Source: Lutjanus erythropterus (taxonomy: Eukaryota > Chordata > Actinopteri > Lutjaniformes > Lutjanidae). From it: a stretch of 64,000 nt of DNA. Below the pieces are notes generated by a model, which worked only from the letters and a program-made list of their open reading frames with translations, searched no databases and was not told the origin of the DNA. The stretch is from contig CM034606.1 of NCBI GenBank assembly GCA_020091685.1, forward strand, positions 34,181,874 through 34,245,873, given 5' to 3'. Numbering within the stretch: position 1 is the first letter of the stretch; the number at the start of each line of letters is the position of its first letter. Positions 45,501 to 51,928 of this stretch are shown in pieces. The position numbers were made by a program, and so were the translations under genes.

Positions 45501-45781
45501 TCTCCTCCTCCTCTTTAATCTTCTTCACGATTTAGCCTCTAACTGGAAGGTTTGTCGCCCCCCACCCACATCTCTTGGATCCAAGGTCTTAATGTAAACC
45601 AGAATGACTAAAACCTGCTGTGTTTACACTCCTCTGTGTGAAAATGATTTTGCCCCACACAGGTATAGTCATCTGAGTGGCATGTACCTTGAAGAAACTG
45701 CCTTTCCTCTCCTTGGAGGGGTGACTGGTGGTAGTGGTGGACATGCTGTCTGTAGGGCTGTCTCTGTCTGTCTTTGCTGAA
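4333..45781 (-). CDS. rin2: RIN2-like Ras and Rab interactor, 5' seven exons of the gene (3' end outside window)
   Basis: RIN proteins bind activated Ras and Rab5 and act as Rab5 GDP/GTP exchange factors on early endosomes, linking tyrosine-kinase and Ras signals to endocytosis and adhesion (family knowledge). Seen here: seven exons join without a frame error into 755 codons. Residues 1-53 are a RIN2-type N-terminus (KGSFFKLID...EIG.LKKEM). Residues 79-86 are RDSGYDSL. An SH2 domain covers about 100-190, with W103, the FVVRKS motif at 125-130 (R128 is the expected phosphotyrosine-binding Arg) and RDVLPFTLKLP at 185-195. RTPSELECCQ (263-272) and ALCFINPLF (276-284) are RIN2 hallmarks. A Pro-rich stretch lies at 372-382, a Ser-rich linker at 415-474, RLSDMSMSTDSSDSLDF at about 545-561, an acidic run at 602-615, and the start of the RIN-homology region from about 640 (GSYFGSLVQDY at 689-699). 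The VPS9 and Ras-association domains are not in the window. The N-terminus and linker motifs fit RIN2 better than RIN1 or RIN3, but a fish-specific paralogue cannot be excluded. Confidence 0.9.
8254..9018. mobile_element. TIR element, TTAAAGGGACAGTTCA family, copy 1
   Basis: Begins TTAAAGGGACAGTTCATCCC and ends GGTGAACTGTCCCTTTAA, an almost perfect inverted pair of about 18 bp that includes terminal TTAA. The interior shares blocks with the copy at 19018-19634 (TTTCTTTC...AGTTCC, ATTATACTGGAGAGA, AAAACTCTGCAACT). No open frame of a transposase; non-autonomous. Confidence 0.78.
9136..9193 (+). repeat. (CA)n microsatellite
   Basis: About 29 uninterrupted CA units in intron 6. Likely length-polymorphic. 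Confidence 0.97.
10060..10675. mobile_element. MITE-type relic with GGCGGTGCAACATGG core, copy 1
   Basis: Contains GGTTTGGGCTGCCGTACATC, CATGGCGGTGCAACATGGCG and GCTGCTCCCTCTG, matched by 26985-27186 (GGGCTACTGTAGAAACATGG, CAGTGCAACATGGCAG, CTGCTCCCTCTG). Boundaries are approximate; the right part includes AATCCCCCTAAATC. Confidence 0.5.
12712..12803 (-). CDS. rin2: rin2-like exon 6, end of SH2 region
   Basis: 92 nt, acceptor TTTTCTCGTAG|GGACGTG, donor GGAGCAG|GTTTGT. It completes Arg185, encodes DVLPFTLKLPEAIASARTSA and DLEEVAKLGA (residues 186-215), and gives the first base of Gly216. RDVLPFTLKLP is a RIN2 signature after the SH2 domain. The donor is weaker (GTTTGT) than the others in the gene but the phase matches exon 7. 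Confidence 0.92.
13698..13860 (+). pseudogene. THAP-like zinc-finger coding relic, copy A
   Basis: The plus strand reads MGRKMLKSCCVAGCKRNKH, then an in-frame stop, then a frame with DPKKRAERLSELPEN. KSCCVAGCK resembles the first C-x4-C of THAP-type (C2CH) DNA-binding domains found in transposases and host proteins. The same DNA occurs at 30995-31165. It is interrupted, so a broken relic of an element rather than a gene. The THAP assignment is inference from the short motif. Confidence 0.45.
14515..14561. repeat. Imperfect inverted repeat, AGCCAGACCTTTCTC
   Basis: AGCCAGACCTTTCTC (14515-14529) pairs 14 of 15 with GAGAGAGGTCTGGCT (14547-14561), leaving a 17-nt loop. It resembles the end of a fish repeat family, not a regulatory RNA. 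Confidence 0.7.
15784..16067 (+). mobile_element. AGGGCTGCAAC family element, copy 1
   Basis: Starts AGGCTGTAACTAATGATGAT, has the family core (GTCCTCAAATGTCTTG, CACAACTCAAAGATATTCAG, TTTACTG, AAAATATTCA..TTTAAGAAGCTGAAATCAGAGAAT) and ends GATTAATCGTTGCAGCTCT. The ends are mutually inverted. Non-autonomous hAT-like relic. Confidence 0.75.
16339..16363 (+). repeat. (TAA)n microsatellite
   Basis: Eight AAT/TAA units in a row. Confidence 0.9.
16594..16666 (-). CDS. rin2: rin2-like exon 5, C-terminal half of SH2
   Basis: A 73-nt micro-exon, acceptor CTCCTGCAG|CTTTCT, donor ATCAGCAG|GTGAGT. It encodes TFSLEGSGLSFADLFRLVAF and CCIS (residues 161-184), plus AG of Arg185. This is the strongly conserved SLEGSGxxFxDLFRLxAF segment of RIN proteins. 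The first Cys of CCIS stands where I recall Tyr (FYCISR) in mammalian RIN2 and RIN3, a small substitution to confirm by alignment. Confidence 0.93.
18392..18450 (+). repeat. (TG)n microsatellite
   Basis: About 29 uninterrupted TG units. Confidence 0.97.
19018..19634. mobile_element. TIR element, TTAAAGGGACAGTTCACC family, copy 2
   Basis: Begins TAAAGGGACAGTTCACCTC and ends GGGTGAACTGTCCCTTTAA. Shares interior blocks with 8254-9018. It contains a local inverted repeat around CTTTCTTTCTAGTAGAAAGAAAG (19289-19311). No transposase frame. Confidence 0.8.
21590..22210 (-). mobile_element. Degenerate non-LTR retrotransposon (LINE), 3' part of the reverse-transcriptase ORF
   Basis: On the minus strand a frame reads KTRSQIQVAKMSFLRGVTG-like residues followed by FWHLIRMPPGHPPCEVFRAC, the conserved C-terminal end of the pol protein in an abundant group of fish LINEs (R.PPG.LP.EVF.ACP). 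Upstream on the minus strand the DNA corresponds to the RT thumb and palm region (plus-strand GATGATGCCAACATAATCAC, CATCGGCAAAAAGCAAAGAC, CCTGAGGTTCCCAAACC are its complement). The frame is broken and the tail (after ACPTRK) is replaced by unrelated sequence. The clade (Rex, L2 or RTE) is not certain. Confidence 0.72.
23222..23622 (+). mobile_element. AGGGCTGCAAC family element, copy 2, with probable TSD
   Basis: Starts AAGGGCTGCAATTAACAG and ends AATTAATTGCTCTA. Flanks ATATATAG (23214-23221) and ATACATAG (23623-23630) match at 7 of 8 positions, as expected for an aged hAT target-site duplication, though both are low-complexity. Confidence 0.72.
24700..24720. repeat. Short perfect hairpin
   Basis: ATCATACTT and AAGTATGAT (9-bp stem) with a 3-nt loop. 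Function unknown; probably chance or an element remnant. Confidence 0.6.
26092..26203 (-). CDS. rin2: rin2-like exon 4, SH2 core with FVVRKS motif
   Basis: 112 nt, acceptor GCCTGCAG|ACATTC, donor AGTACA|GTAAGC. It encodes TFVVRKSSSLQRKVISLRMD and onward to KESQY (residues 124-160), plus the first base of Thr161. FVVRKS corresponds to the SH2 FLVR motif; Arg128 is the residue that contacts phosphotyrosine in SH2 domains. It leaves in phase 1, matching exon 5. Confidence 0.93.
26390..26831 (+). mobile_element. Retroposon 3' tail (L2/CR1-like LINE or its SINE)
   Basis: Ends CAGATTCCTTG..GTGTACAC, GGTCAATAAATCTGATTCTG, AATCTGATT, the classic fish L2-type tail with TCTGATTCTGAA repeats. The upstream T-rich sequence resembles a LINE 3' UTR. 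No pol reading frame remains. Confidence 0.55.
26985..27186. mobile_element. MITE-type relic with CAGTGCAACATGGC core, copy 2
   Basis: TCCACTCTGGGCTACTGTAG, AAACATGGCAGTGCAACATG and GACCTGCTCCCTCTGTAGAT match the relic at 10060-10675. Boundaries approximate. Confidence 0.5.
28640..28963 (-). mobile_element. AGGGCTGCAAC family element, copy 3
   Basis: Read on the minus strand: AGGGCTGCTATTATCAATTA, then the family core (reverse complement of CTGATTCCAGCTTCTTAAAT, GTGAGTTGTGGACAAAACAA). The distal end is eroded, so the left boundary is approximate. Confidence 0.7.
29366..29576 (-). CDS. rin2: rin2-like exon 3, start of SH2 domain
   Basis: 211 nt, acceptor TGATTTCAG|GCTGGG, donor CCACCGGG|GTGAGA. 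It encodes residues 54-123. The first 25 residues form a Gly/Ala-rich stretch, then RDSGYDSLHRRLSVLDRL, then THAVWLQLGL, the opening strand of a RIN SH2 domain, ending ILQNQPTG. It is GC-rich against AT-rich flanks. The phase (1 base to finish Gly53, then 70 whole codons) fits both neighbours. Confidence 0.92.
30995..31165 (+). pseudogene. THAP-like zinc-finger coding relic, copy B
   Basis: An open frame over this stretch includes AKKPKSCRVAGCKTNKKYKS and later SFLERKDSKKRAVRTSEPAE. It aligns at the DNA level with 13698-13860 (AAAAGCTGC.GTGT.GCAGG.TG.AAAA, CATCCTTCCT.GA.AGGAAAG, CCAAAAAGAGAGCAG), with about 33 extra bases in the middle. The Cx4C motif and downstream Lys/Arg-rich segment suggest a THAP-type domain. 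No host-gene context; relic of an element. Confidence 0.45.
32336..32839 (+). mobile_element. hAT-like element with perfect 8-bp target-site duplication
   Basis: Starts TAGGGATGCTCAATATGG and ends TTATCACGCATCCCT. The flanks AATAATTT (32328-32335) and AATAATTT (32840-32847) are identical, the size expected for hAT insertion. The interior (CAATAATTACCTGC, GGCCAATACTGAT, GGCCGATAACATATTGGC) carries the GGCCGATA-type sequence of this relic family. A SINE sits inside it. No transposase ORF. Confidence 0.75.
32573..32750 (+). mobile_element. tRNA-derived SINE nested in a hAT-like element
   Basis: Begins GGGGAGCCCTGGTTGCTCAG and TTGGTGGTG, similar to a tRNA A-box region, followed by a tRNA-unrelated body with GCCTGCGGTGCCTTGCTGCT and pyrimidine runs, and ends ATGAATAAAGCCAT plus an A-tract (A10). 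This layout is that of a common percomorph tRNA-SINE. The B box is not clear, so it is decayed. Confidence 0.65.
34171..35308. mobile_element. hAT-like element with perfect TSD CTTCTTAC and a nested insertion
   Basis: Starts TGGTGCTGTCAGGCGATTAA followed by TAATCTAATTAATTAC; ends AATTAATTAATCTAATTAAC, GCGTTAAACTGACAGCCCTA. The TIRs are mutually inverted. Identical 8-bp flanks CTTCTTAC stand at 34163-34170 and 35309-35316. From 34437 a second element begins (TAGGGGTGCAACTGATAAAA, CTCACGGTTCGGATCG), ending somewhere near GGATCACACGCGTGCCGAAC (35162-35181). No transposase frame in either. Confidence 0.82.
35991..36001 (+). repeat. Poly-G run
   Basis: An 11-base G homopolymer in intron 2. Assembly length may be unreliable. 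Confidence 0.85.
36226..36326 (-). CDS. rin2: rin2-like exon 2, N-terminal helix segment
   Basis: 101 nt, acceptor CTGCAG|TTGATC and donor CTGGG|GTGAGC. It enters in phase 0 and leaves with two bases (GG) that pair with G of exon 3 to form Gly53. It encodes residues 20-52, starting LIDSFAWEIGTLKKEM, followed by a Lys-rich stretch. The first half matches the conserved pre-SH2 segment of RIN2; the second half is not conserved to my eye. It was found as an exon by its splice sites and phase fit with both neighbours. Confidence 0.88.
36459..36506 (+). repeat. (GT)n microsatellite
   Basis: 24 uninterrupted GT units about 130 bp from exon 2 of the rin2-like gene, within intron 1. Confidence 0.97.
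36948..37365 (+). mobile_element. AGGGCTGCAAC family element, copy 4, with inserted duplication
   Basis: Starts AGGGCTGTGACTGACC. The early GATTATTCTGTTGATTATTT is partly repeated after about 100 bp (ATGATTATTTTCTTGATTAATC), so an extra segment sits within the 5' part. The usual core follows (AAAATGTCAGAAAATGGTGA, TTTAGTTTACTGTCAGAGGA, TTTAAGAAGCT). Confidence 0.68.
39180..39268 (+). mobile_element. Retroposon 3' tail
   Basis: TATGAAAAGTGCTATATAAA followed by TAAAGTCTGACTGATTGAAT is the common fish LINE/SINE 3' tail with TGATTGA repeats. A body upstream (39040-39120, GATGGGAGGTGAAACGTCTC, AGCAAGTCCAGCTGTCTTCA) probably belongs to the same relic. Confidence 0.5.
39829..39857. repeat. Perfect 11-bp hairpin
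   Basis: CTTTTAACCAT (39829-39839), loop CATCAAG, ATGGTTAAAAG (39847-39857). A clean stem in AT-rich intron; no known role. Confidence 0.7.
40022..40560 (+). mobile_element. Degenerate LINE (Tx1/L1-like) ORF2 C-terminus and 3' end
   Basis: A frame reads CFCLIESESAVHLFWYLVVS, AFWREVQKICNAM, then SHLILEHQLF and, after a frameshift, YFRILYNARLF. The E.. VHLFW ... FW pattern followed by a LILA.YYI..AR-like segment is the typical carboxy end of L1/Tx1-type pol proteins. It is followed by T-rich 3' sequence. Broken and 5' truncated. Confidence 0.5.
40949..41820 (+). mobile_element. hAT-like GCATCCCT element interrupted by another element
   Basis: Starts TAGGCATGTATGATAAATAT, ends ATCCAGATAGTGCATCCCT. 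Sub-terminal TATCAGTTGATACACATC and TATCAGTATCAGCTG fit the GCATCCCT relic family (also 1-70 and 32336-32839). The interior 41091-41508 is a different element. Flanks show no clear TSD. Confidence 0.5.
41091..41508 (-). mobile_element. CAGGGCTCAACAA family element, copy 1 (nested)
   Basis: Left end AACAGGGTTTAATGC; right end reversed reads CAGGGTTCAAAAATAAGCC, with sub-terminal GGCAAGTAAAATGCCATG and GGCAAGTAAATCTGGCAAC. The interior has the shared core (CAAAGTCCAAGGTGATGTCT, TTAAATGTCTTGTTTTGTC). Related to 51437-52969 and 57103-57597. Strand follows the direction of the best conserved end and is tentative. Confidence 0.6.
42170..42345. repeat. Hairpin-forming repeat rich in AATGACTTAGTATCTCAAAAT-type units
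   Basis: AATAATAACTTAGTATTTCA on the left is complementary to the ATACTGAGTCATTATTTT and GATACTAAGTCATTATTT units on the right; TGTAAGTCA near the left pairs with TGACTTACA on the right. A fold-back element or decayed MITE with internal duplication of the unit. Confidence 0.6.
43772..44741. mobile_element. hAT-like element with perfect 8-bp TSD TATGAGAA
   Basis: Starts TAGGGCTGGGAATTGATTCA, ends TTTTTTAATTCAGCCCTA. Flanks TATGAGAA at 43764-43771 and 44742-44749 are identical. Sub-terminal AATTCAATTCGATATTGATT and ACAATCGATTTTGGGATTGC are typical of this fish relic type. 970 bp, short open frames only, no transposase signature. Confidence 0.85.
44760..45133 (-). mobile_element. TTAAAGGGATAGTTCACCCC-ended element, copy 3 of the end type
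   Basis: Read on the minus strand it begins TTAAAGGGATAGTTCACCCC and continues with AAAATGAAAATTTAACAGCG, GTGTAATCCAAGTCTCCTAA, AGCCCCCACATGCCAAGCTG, CTTGGATCCACGTTCACATG, a body common in fish genomes. The distal end is not defined. Confidence 0.5.
45688..45781 (-). CDS. rin2: rin2-like first coding exon (start codon at 45744)
   Basis: The exon is preceded by a pyrimidine-rich acceptor ending in ACAG (45785-45782) and ends at AAG|GTACAT (intron from 45687). ATG at 45744-45742 has A at -3. It opens a 19-codon segment, MSTTTTSHPSKERKGSFFK, that joins in phase 0 to LIDSFAWEIG of the next exon, reproducing the RIN2 start pattern (KRGAFFKLIDTIASEIG in mammals). The 37 nt upstream of the ATG in this exon have no in-frame stop, so a longer N-terminus from a further 5' exon is possible. 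I prefer this ATG because it sits where the mammalian RIN2 protein starts. The exon has an acceptor, so at least one untranslated or coding exon must lie further right. Confidence 0.85.
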
Positions 45782-48700
45782 CTGTGTAAAGGAAACAGGA
45801 CATTAGAGTCATGCATAAGAACAAACAGAACAAGGCATCTCAGTTTCGTCCACTCAGTGGACAAGAAGAAGAAAAAGACTGCTAGCCTTCCAAGGTAACT
45901 AATGAACTTTGATCCTCAACTTTGGCACTAACTTGGACAAGAAGTCCTTAAAGTGCTCAGAAAAAAATGTAAATTTGATCCAAATTTTCATAACAACTGG
46001 GTAGACTCCAACTGCTGATAAAGATCGCGTGATATGATCGAAAGCTCCAGAATAGCTACTAAATGGACCTTGAGGTTAGGCTGTTCTGTTCTTTCCAAGG
46101 ACAAAAATGAACTTGAAGCTCAGACACATTTCCTCTTTTATTTCCCCCTTAAGAAGCTTTACAGCAGCTACAATCAATGTTTCTATAATAACAACGTTTC
46201 AAATGACAAATGTGAAAACAATGACAATGTTAAGTATACATTTGTGAGCTTAAGCTCATTGTTTATCTGTCCAGCTGCAAACAATGTTTTGGTTCACCAA
46301 AAAAAAAAATCTGTTATTGCATTTTTAAGGTGTTAAAAGTCATCTTATTCACACTTATAGACAGTACCATATGGACTATACCATCCGTGCACCCACAGAT
46401 GTGTTGGTCTTAAAATGAGGTGTGGTCGGGCACATTGCTGGCTATCTTGAGGCAGCAGAAAGCGATTACACCTTTACCAACAAAAACTCAAAAAGTCCAA
46501 AGTCAATGGTGCAGTATTTCCTGTTATTTTCTGTCAATAAGATCTATCTACATTGGCTGGTTCCCAACACATTGAGGTTTATCACCAGATCATAAAAAGT
46601 TATCACTCTGACTAACAGCAGATGATTGAAGGTGGGTGAAATGGGATGAGACCATGTGTGCATTTACACACAGCAGCTGTAACTTCATTGATTTGTTAAA
46701 TCTGACTAGATTGGCAGGATCTGCTAATTAATATTCTGAGTTTTACGCATTTAAAATGTCACAAACACAGCTGAAGTTGTTTGGAGTAAAGCAGCCATAT
46801 AAATATTGACCTCCATCAGAACTGGAAAAAATATTCCTCTGTTTCCTCTAGAAAATTTCTTCTGTCCCCAGTTTTTAGTTTTGATGCTTAAATAATATTG
46901 GTATTTACTGCAGTGACATTGTTACACACACAGAAAGAAGTTTTTGTGATAATTAAACCATCTTTTAAATTATGCAGATTTTCTTTCATGATTTACCTTA
47001 CTGATCAGAGAGGCTGCTTTCAGCAATTAACATGGTAATGTTTCCATGCGCTCTGTTGTGTCACTGCAGTCATGCTGCTGAGCTTTGTGTGACAGCACAC
47101 ACACAGTCGACAGGGGGAGACACTTCATTCTGTCTCAACCACTTGCAACCCATCCACTGTTAATCATAATGTTCATTTTTATGATCCAACCCACCCGAAC
47201 AGCAGGTTAAGCGCAGTGCCTGAATCATGACAAGTGGGTCGACATCTTTGTTCACTTCTCCTAATTACTGAATTTGTCATGTAAATAACAATGTGCCAGC
47301 AGGTGCACCTGGCTCTTAAAGAGAATGGGAGATGACACTCTCATTCATGCTATAGCCAAAAAACGCCTATAATTAAGTAAATATAACCTCTGTGCCTTGC
47401 ACCTTACTTAGGGCCCAGATTATGCATCATTTATATAGAAAAGCGGAGCTGGACACGCCCTAAATAGTTGTGTGTCATGCACTTTAGACCATGTACTATA
47501 AATCATCAAATTAAGGCCTGTTAACTCTGTGTGAATTACTCAGACTCAACACTCCACAGTTTTCTTGATTGCACAATTCCAGCAAAGTCCAAATTTCAAA
47601 ACAGTGGATTTGGCTGCACAGTATGAGTTTGTAATGACTCACCCACCAGTGGGTCAGTGGGGTTGAAGAGGGCAGATTCAGTTGTCAAACTGAGTTGGTT
47701 TAACATGGCCAGCAACAGTGGTGGCCGTAGTCTAAAAAAGTGTGCCAAGTTTTACCTGTAGCCACACCCAACACTGATGTCAAGTTAGCTGAACACACCT
47801 TGAGTACACTTCTGTATCACTACGGCACTGAGAAAGCAGTCAATGATATCTTGGCATCATAAAATATGATGTTGAAGTTTCATTTGAAAGCCTCAGTAGA
47901 AGCTTTGATCTACAATTAATAATCTTAAGAGACCCACCCCCAGCAAAAAGAATCCACTCTTCTTTAGAGCTTAGAAAACAAATGACTTCCAAAGCCTACT
48001 CTACAAAACAGTGCTGTTACTGATTTTCCACGAACCGAGTCAGAACACATGTAGACAAACATACACACAGGCACGCTTGACCCAGATGTTGTAGCGGATC
48101 TTGTTTCAGCAGCTGATACAAGCCAGCTGTGTCAAGGCATGCAAACATCTCCCAGACCTCCCTTTTAAGAAAGACACATGTAAGAGGAAAACACCATCAG
48201 CTGACAACAGATTCCTGCCCACAGACACTTCAACAACAGTGCTTGGAAACAAAATTGTTGTAGAGGCATAAATCTTGTGGCTATTGTTGGACAGACTGGA
48301 GTGTACGCTGTTTGACTCACTAAAGAAAAACCTGCTGGACAAAACACTGGCTGTTCAGTTACTGCTGGAATGCTTTTGATCTCAGTGCCAGCAAGGAGCT
48401 CTGAACATACACACTGTATACACATGTGTGGGTCAGTGTGCACTTAGATTCAATATATGTCAATTTGCTTACAGATAATGGCAGGCATTCATCCCAGCTG
48501 CTTCACACTGAGGTACACACTGTCACACTGGTGAAGCCATAAGAGGGTCCAAAGCAATCCTACTAGAAGAGGCCCCTGAGTAGAGTGCAGATCTACACCA
48601 GACAGCAAATGGTGAAACACCTACTGCAATGCTACCACAACTTAAGTTTTTAGCTACAGCCAGTTGCCCTATAGGTAACTTTCCACCCCTTTGGCGGCCA

Positions 48701-49848
48701 CAGTTTTCGATGCAGGAGGCTGAAATTTGTCATGAAGGTCAAGTGTGGCGTGGCAGTGTGAGTGGCCTGTAACAAAAAGCCACACAACTTCTAGATTCAC
48801 ATAACATTATCAAACTGGACGGTCTGTCTTAGTATCGTGTTGGAGGCATCAGTGGTTTCAGCAGAGAGTTGCTATTGTTGTTGTTGTCTTAGCCCCGCCC
48901 CCTATACTTTAGCCACACCTCTTTCATAATTCCTGAACCGTTCACAATTGTGGGAGGCATCACTGGACTGGACAAAAGCTGGGTGCAGCTATTGCGGATT
49001 TGTGCTTGATTGCATAGTATAGTGTATGTAAGTTTTTGTATCTGATGTTGTACCTACTAGAGAAAAAATGTGTGGCAAACCTCTCAATTTAAACATTGTT
49101 TATTTAGAACATTTTGTTATTCATTTACAGCATTACAGGCAATAATGCAGATTTACAACAATATAGGGGACTAACAGATAAAGAAATCTACATTTTATGG
49201 AGAAACTCACAAAAACTGACATTCTAAATAATTTACATTTGTTGAATGTTGCCTATTCATAGGACAGAGCCTGTATGTTCCTGTGGAAATTGTGTCTATT
49301 CAGAAGGTTCATGTTTTGGCCCAGAGCTCGTTAGATCACCCCGAGCAAATAAAAAATTCCAACAAGTAACCACCATCATGTTCAATTTTTCAAATTTAGA
49401 ACAAACCAAATGTCATGAAAATTGATTAAGAATTAAGTGTTATAGTTGATTTTGTAACAAAGTCTGCATTTCTTATTTGTTTACTAGCAGACCTTGAATG
49501 CTCCCACATGGCGAACTCACAAATGCAGAGCAGAGACAGAAAATGAAAAAGTTTTCTGGTGTTGTGTTTAACTTTAGTGGATCATAATATATCAGGCATG
49601 GAATTAATCCGCAGATGCTCCAGTTTAAGATGAAATAAAACTTTTCTATGGATGAGCCGTGACAAAGGCCAAAATGTGACCTGCAACAGACCAGGTAAGA
49701 GTTGTTTTTAGCCTATCAGTTGATGTTGACTTCTGGCCCCTACTGGATGGTTAAGACTGGTGAGGATTCAGCAGTTGGTGAAAAATATTAGTCTAATGGG
49801 TCCAGTAGTATGAGAGATTAGCTGCGGACAGTAGTTCAAGCCCTGGTG

Positions 49849-49874
49849 GTCTCTCTCTCTCTCTCTCTATCTCA

Positions 49875-49937
<63 letters not shown>

Positions 49938-49942
49938 ACACA
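49849..49942 (+). repeat. Compound (CT)n(CA)n microsatellite
   Basis: About 10 CT units, a short interruption, then about 27 CA units and an imperfect CATACACACA end. The flank at 49956-50005 is shared, in opposite orientation, with the flank of the GT tract at 55824-55891. Confidence 0.95.
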
Positions 49943-50562
49943 AATATATAAATATACATGACCTATCGCTTGATCTCCCCCAGGCTTACGCTTGGCAGAG
50001 ATAATGACAAGGCACAACAGTTGCAGAGCCAAACACCCACTAAGAGTGTGGTTGGACTGGGTGTCAACATCTCCGAGTCTGAGCCTATAGATCTCTGTCA
50101 GGATTAGATTAGACTGAGTGCTCTGCCTTAAGTGAAGGAGTTTCTCTGGGTCTTGTTCACGAGTGGCATCAACAGGCAGATGTCTGAAGCATCAGCAGCA
50201 GTGTGTGTTGTCATGGTAAAGAGGCATGCTGAAGGCCTTGCTGTGTTTTTGTTTTTTTTTTATCATGTCTCTCTCGCTCCCCCTTTCCTCTTCACTTGTC
50301 TAGTGGGACTCGGTTGGCCCTCTTGTCAAAACAAAGCAGTGGGGTGGGCTTTTGGGGGTTGTTTTGGTTGGAGCAAGACGTGTGTGTTTTGTGTGATTCA
50401 CAGTCCAGGCCTAGTAAACAGGAAGGCCCCTGTGGCTATCAGTCTAGGAAAAATAAACAGAGTGCCAGTTGTCCAGTGATACACTAAATAGCCCCTCAGT
50501 CACACACACACACTGCATATTTGTTACTGTGTGACCTACAAACAGAATTGGCACAAGTTTTA

Positions 50563-50649
50563 AAGGGCCACTTCACCCAGAATTACAAAAATATCTATTT
50601 CCCATCATACTGTATACTGCAGATATTATGGGGTTAACTGTTCTTTAAT
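50563..50649. mobile_element. Short TTAAAGGG-type TIR relic
   Basis: TTAAAGGGCCACTTCACCCA on the left and GGGGTTAACTGTTCTTTAA on the right are imperfect inverted ends of the TTAAAGGGACAGTTCACC family, only about 87 bp apart. A deletion derivative. Confidence 0.5.
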
Positions 50650-51470
50650 ATTTATTTAAATGACTTTCCATACCAATATAGACTAATGTACCAGCTGATG
50701 TGCAGTATACAGCCCTCTACTGATTTTGAAAACACTGTATTTTCCAGGGTTTTTCTTTGTTCATTCAGCTGTGAAGCAAACCTGACTGATAATGAGTATA
50801 AATTACTGTTAAATGTTGAGTAACTCTGACTTCCAGTAGTTGTGTGTTTGGTACAAGTGGTTTCCATGTTCCCGTTTTCTGTAGAAAGCTCACATCAGTG
50901 ATGGCGACAAACGAGGCTCTTCAAAACAAAAGGAGCAGAAGCAGCTGTGCAACAAAGCTTCGCAATGCCTGTGTTTGAAACTGAGACACTTGTTTGTGTG
51001 TGAGCTGAACTGATCGTGAATTGCTATTCTATTTGGTAGTTGCAGTTTATGGTGTGATTAATGGTTCGCAGTTGCGTCTGCGTTATTTCCTCAGTGAGTC
51101 GAGCCAGATTACATGAGAATATTAAGCAGCATTTTCAATTTGTCAACCAAAATCAAAACCTCAAATGAGCCAGTGACGAAGAAACAAATTCTGCTAAAGA
51201 ACAAGAATCTTTTGGATTCTAGTTTTTAGTTGTTTCACTGCTTCCCATGTTTTAAATCACTAATAAGAGAAAAAAACACTTGACAGATTTATACTGTGTG
51301 ATCAATATGGATTTAATATACATAATATTGTATTTGATATGTAGTAGAGGCAGGATTCGTAATAACTTAGCAATAAACTTAGTGTCTTAAATGACATTAG
51401 GTGACTGAAACAGTAAACTTTGACTGTATGTCTATTTAGGGCTCAACAATCAGGCTTGCCTACTTGCCCA

Positions 51471-51522
51471 GGGCAAGTAAATGACATGCTGGGCAAGTAA
51501 ATGACATGCTGGGCAAGTAAAT
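51471..51522 (+). repeat. 20-bp tandem duplication GGGCAAGTAAATGACATGCT
   Basis: Two exact 20-bp units (51471-51490, 51491-51510) plus a 12-bp partial third (GGGCAAGTAAAT). It lies in the sub-terminal region of the composite element. Confidence 0.95.
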
Positions 51523-51587
51523 CTAGCAATTCATTACTCACTTTCATTTCTGAAGACATCACCTTAGACTAGACTCAAGCTGAAAGC

Positions 51588-51928
51588 TAGGTCTGAAAGA
51601 ATTCAAAACATATATAATTGTGGTTATTTTGACTGATATTGTAATTGTGATATGATTTGCAATATTCAAAGGAATGCTAAATTTTTAAATTATTATTCTA
51701 ATTTTCATTTAAAACATATCATTGTGGTGTGATTTTTGCAAGGATCTGTACCACACAAAGATGTTTTCCTAAGTCTGTAAAAAATAGGATGTGTAGGTCA
51801 GAACATTTCTGCAGCACAATATTTAATTTTCAACATTTTGCATTTAACACATATTGTACCACCTGCGATTTGAAACAACATGGTTGAATTTGCCGTCAAC
51901 CATGTTGCAATTAACTGTTCAGCCCAAC
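51588..51928. mobile_element. Nested hAT-like relic TAGGTCTGAAAGAATT
   Basis: Starts TAGGTCTGAAAGAATTCAAA; the right end reversed is TTGGGCTGAACAGTTAATTG. The interior (GTGGTTATTTTGACTGATAT, GATCTGTACCACAC, ACCACCTGCGATTTG) resembles a common fish AGGGCTG..CGATTT relic. CCTTAGACT (51562-51570) and CCTTGGACT (51928-51936) flank it, an 8-of-9 match, but 17 unexplained bases sit between the left copy and the element start. Confidence 0.5.

Larger units (their letters stand above)
36327..45687. other. Intron 1 (first coding-to-coding) of the rin2-like gene
   Basis: 9.4 kb. Holds a (GT)n tract, an AGGGCTGCAAC copy (36948-37365), retroposon tails, a Tx1-like LINE relic (40022-40560), a GCATCCCT-type element with another element inside (40949-41820), a hairpin-rich repeat (42170-42345), a hAT-like element with perfect TSD (43772-44741) and a TTAAAGGG-type right end (about 44760-45133). 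37380-39180 and 42360-43760 contain no assignable feature beyond AT-rich sequence. Confidence 0.65.
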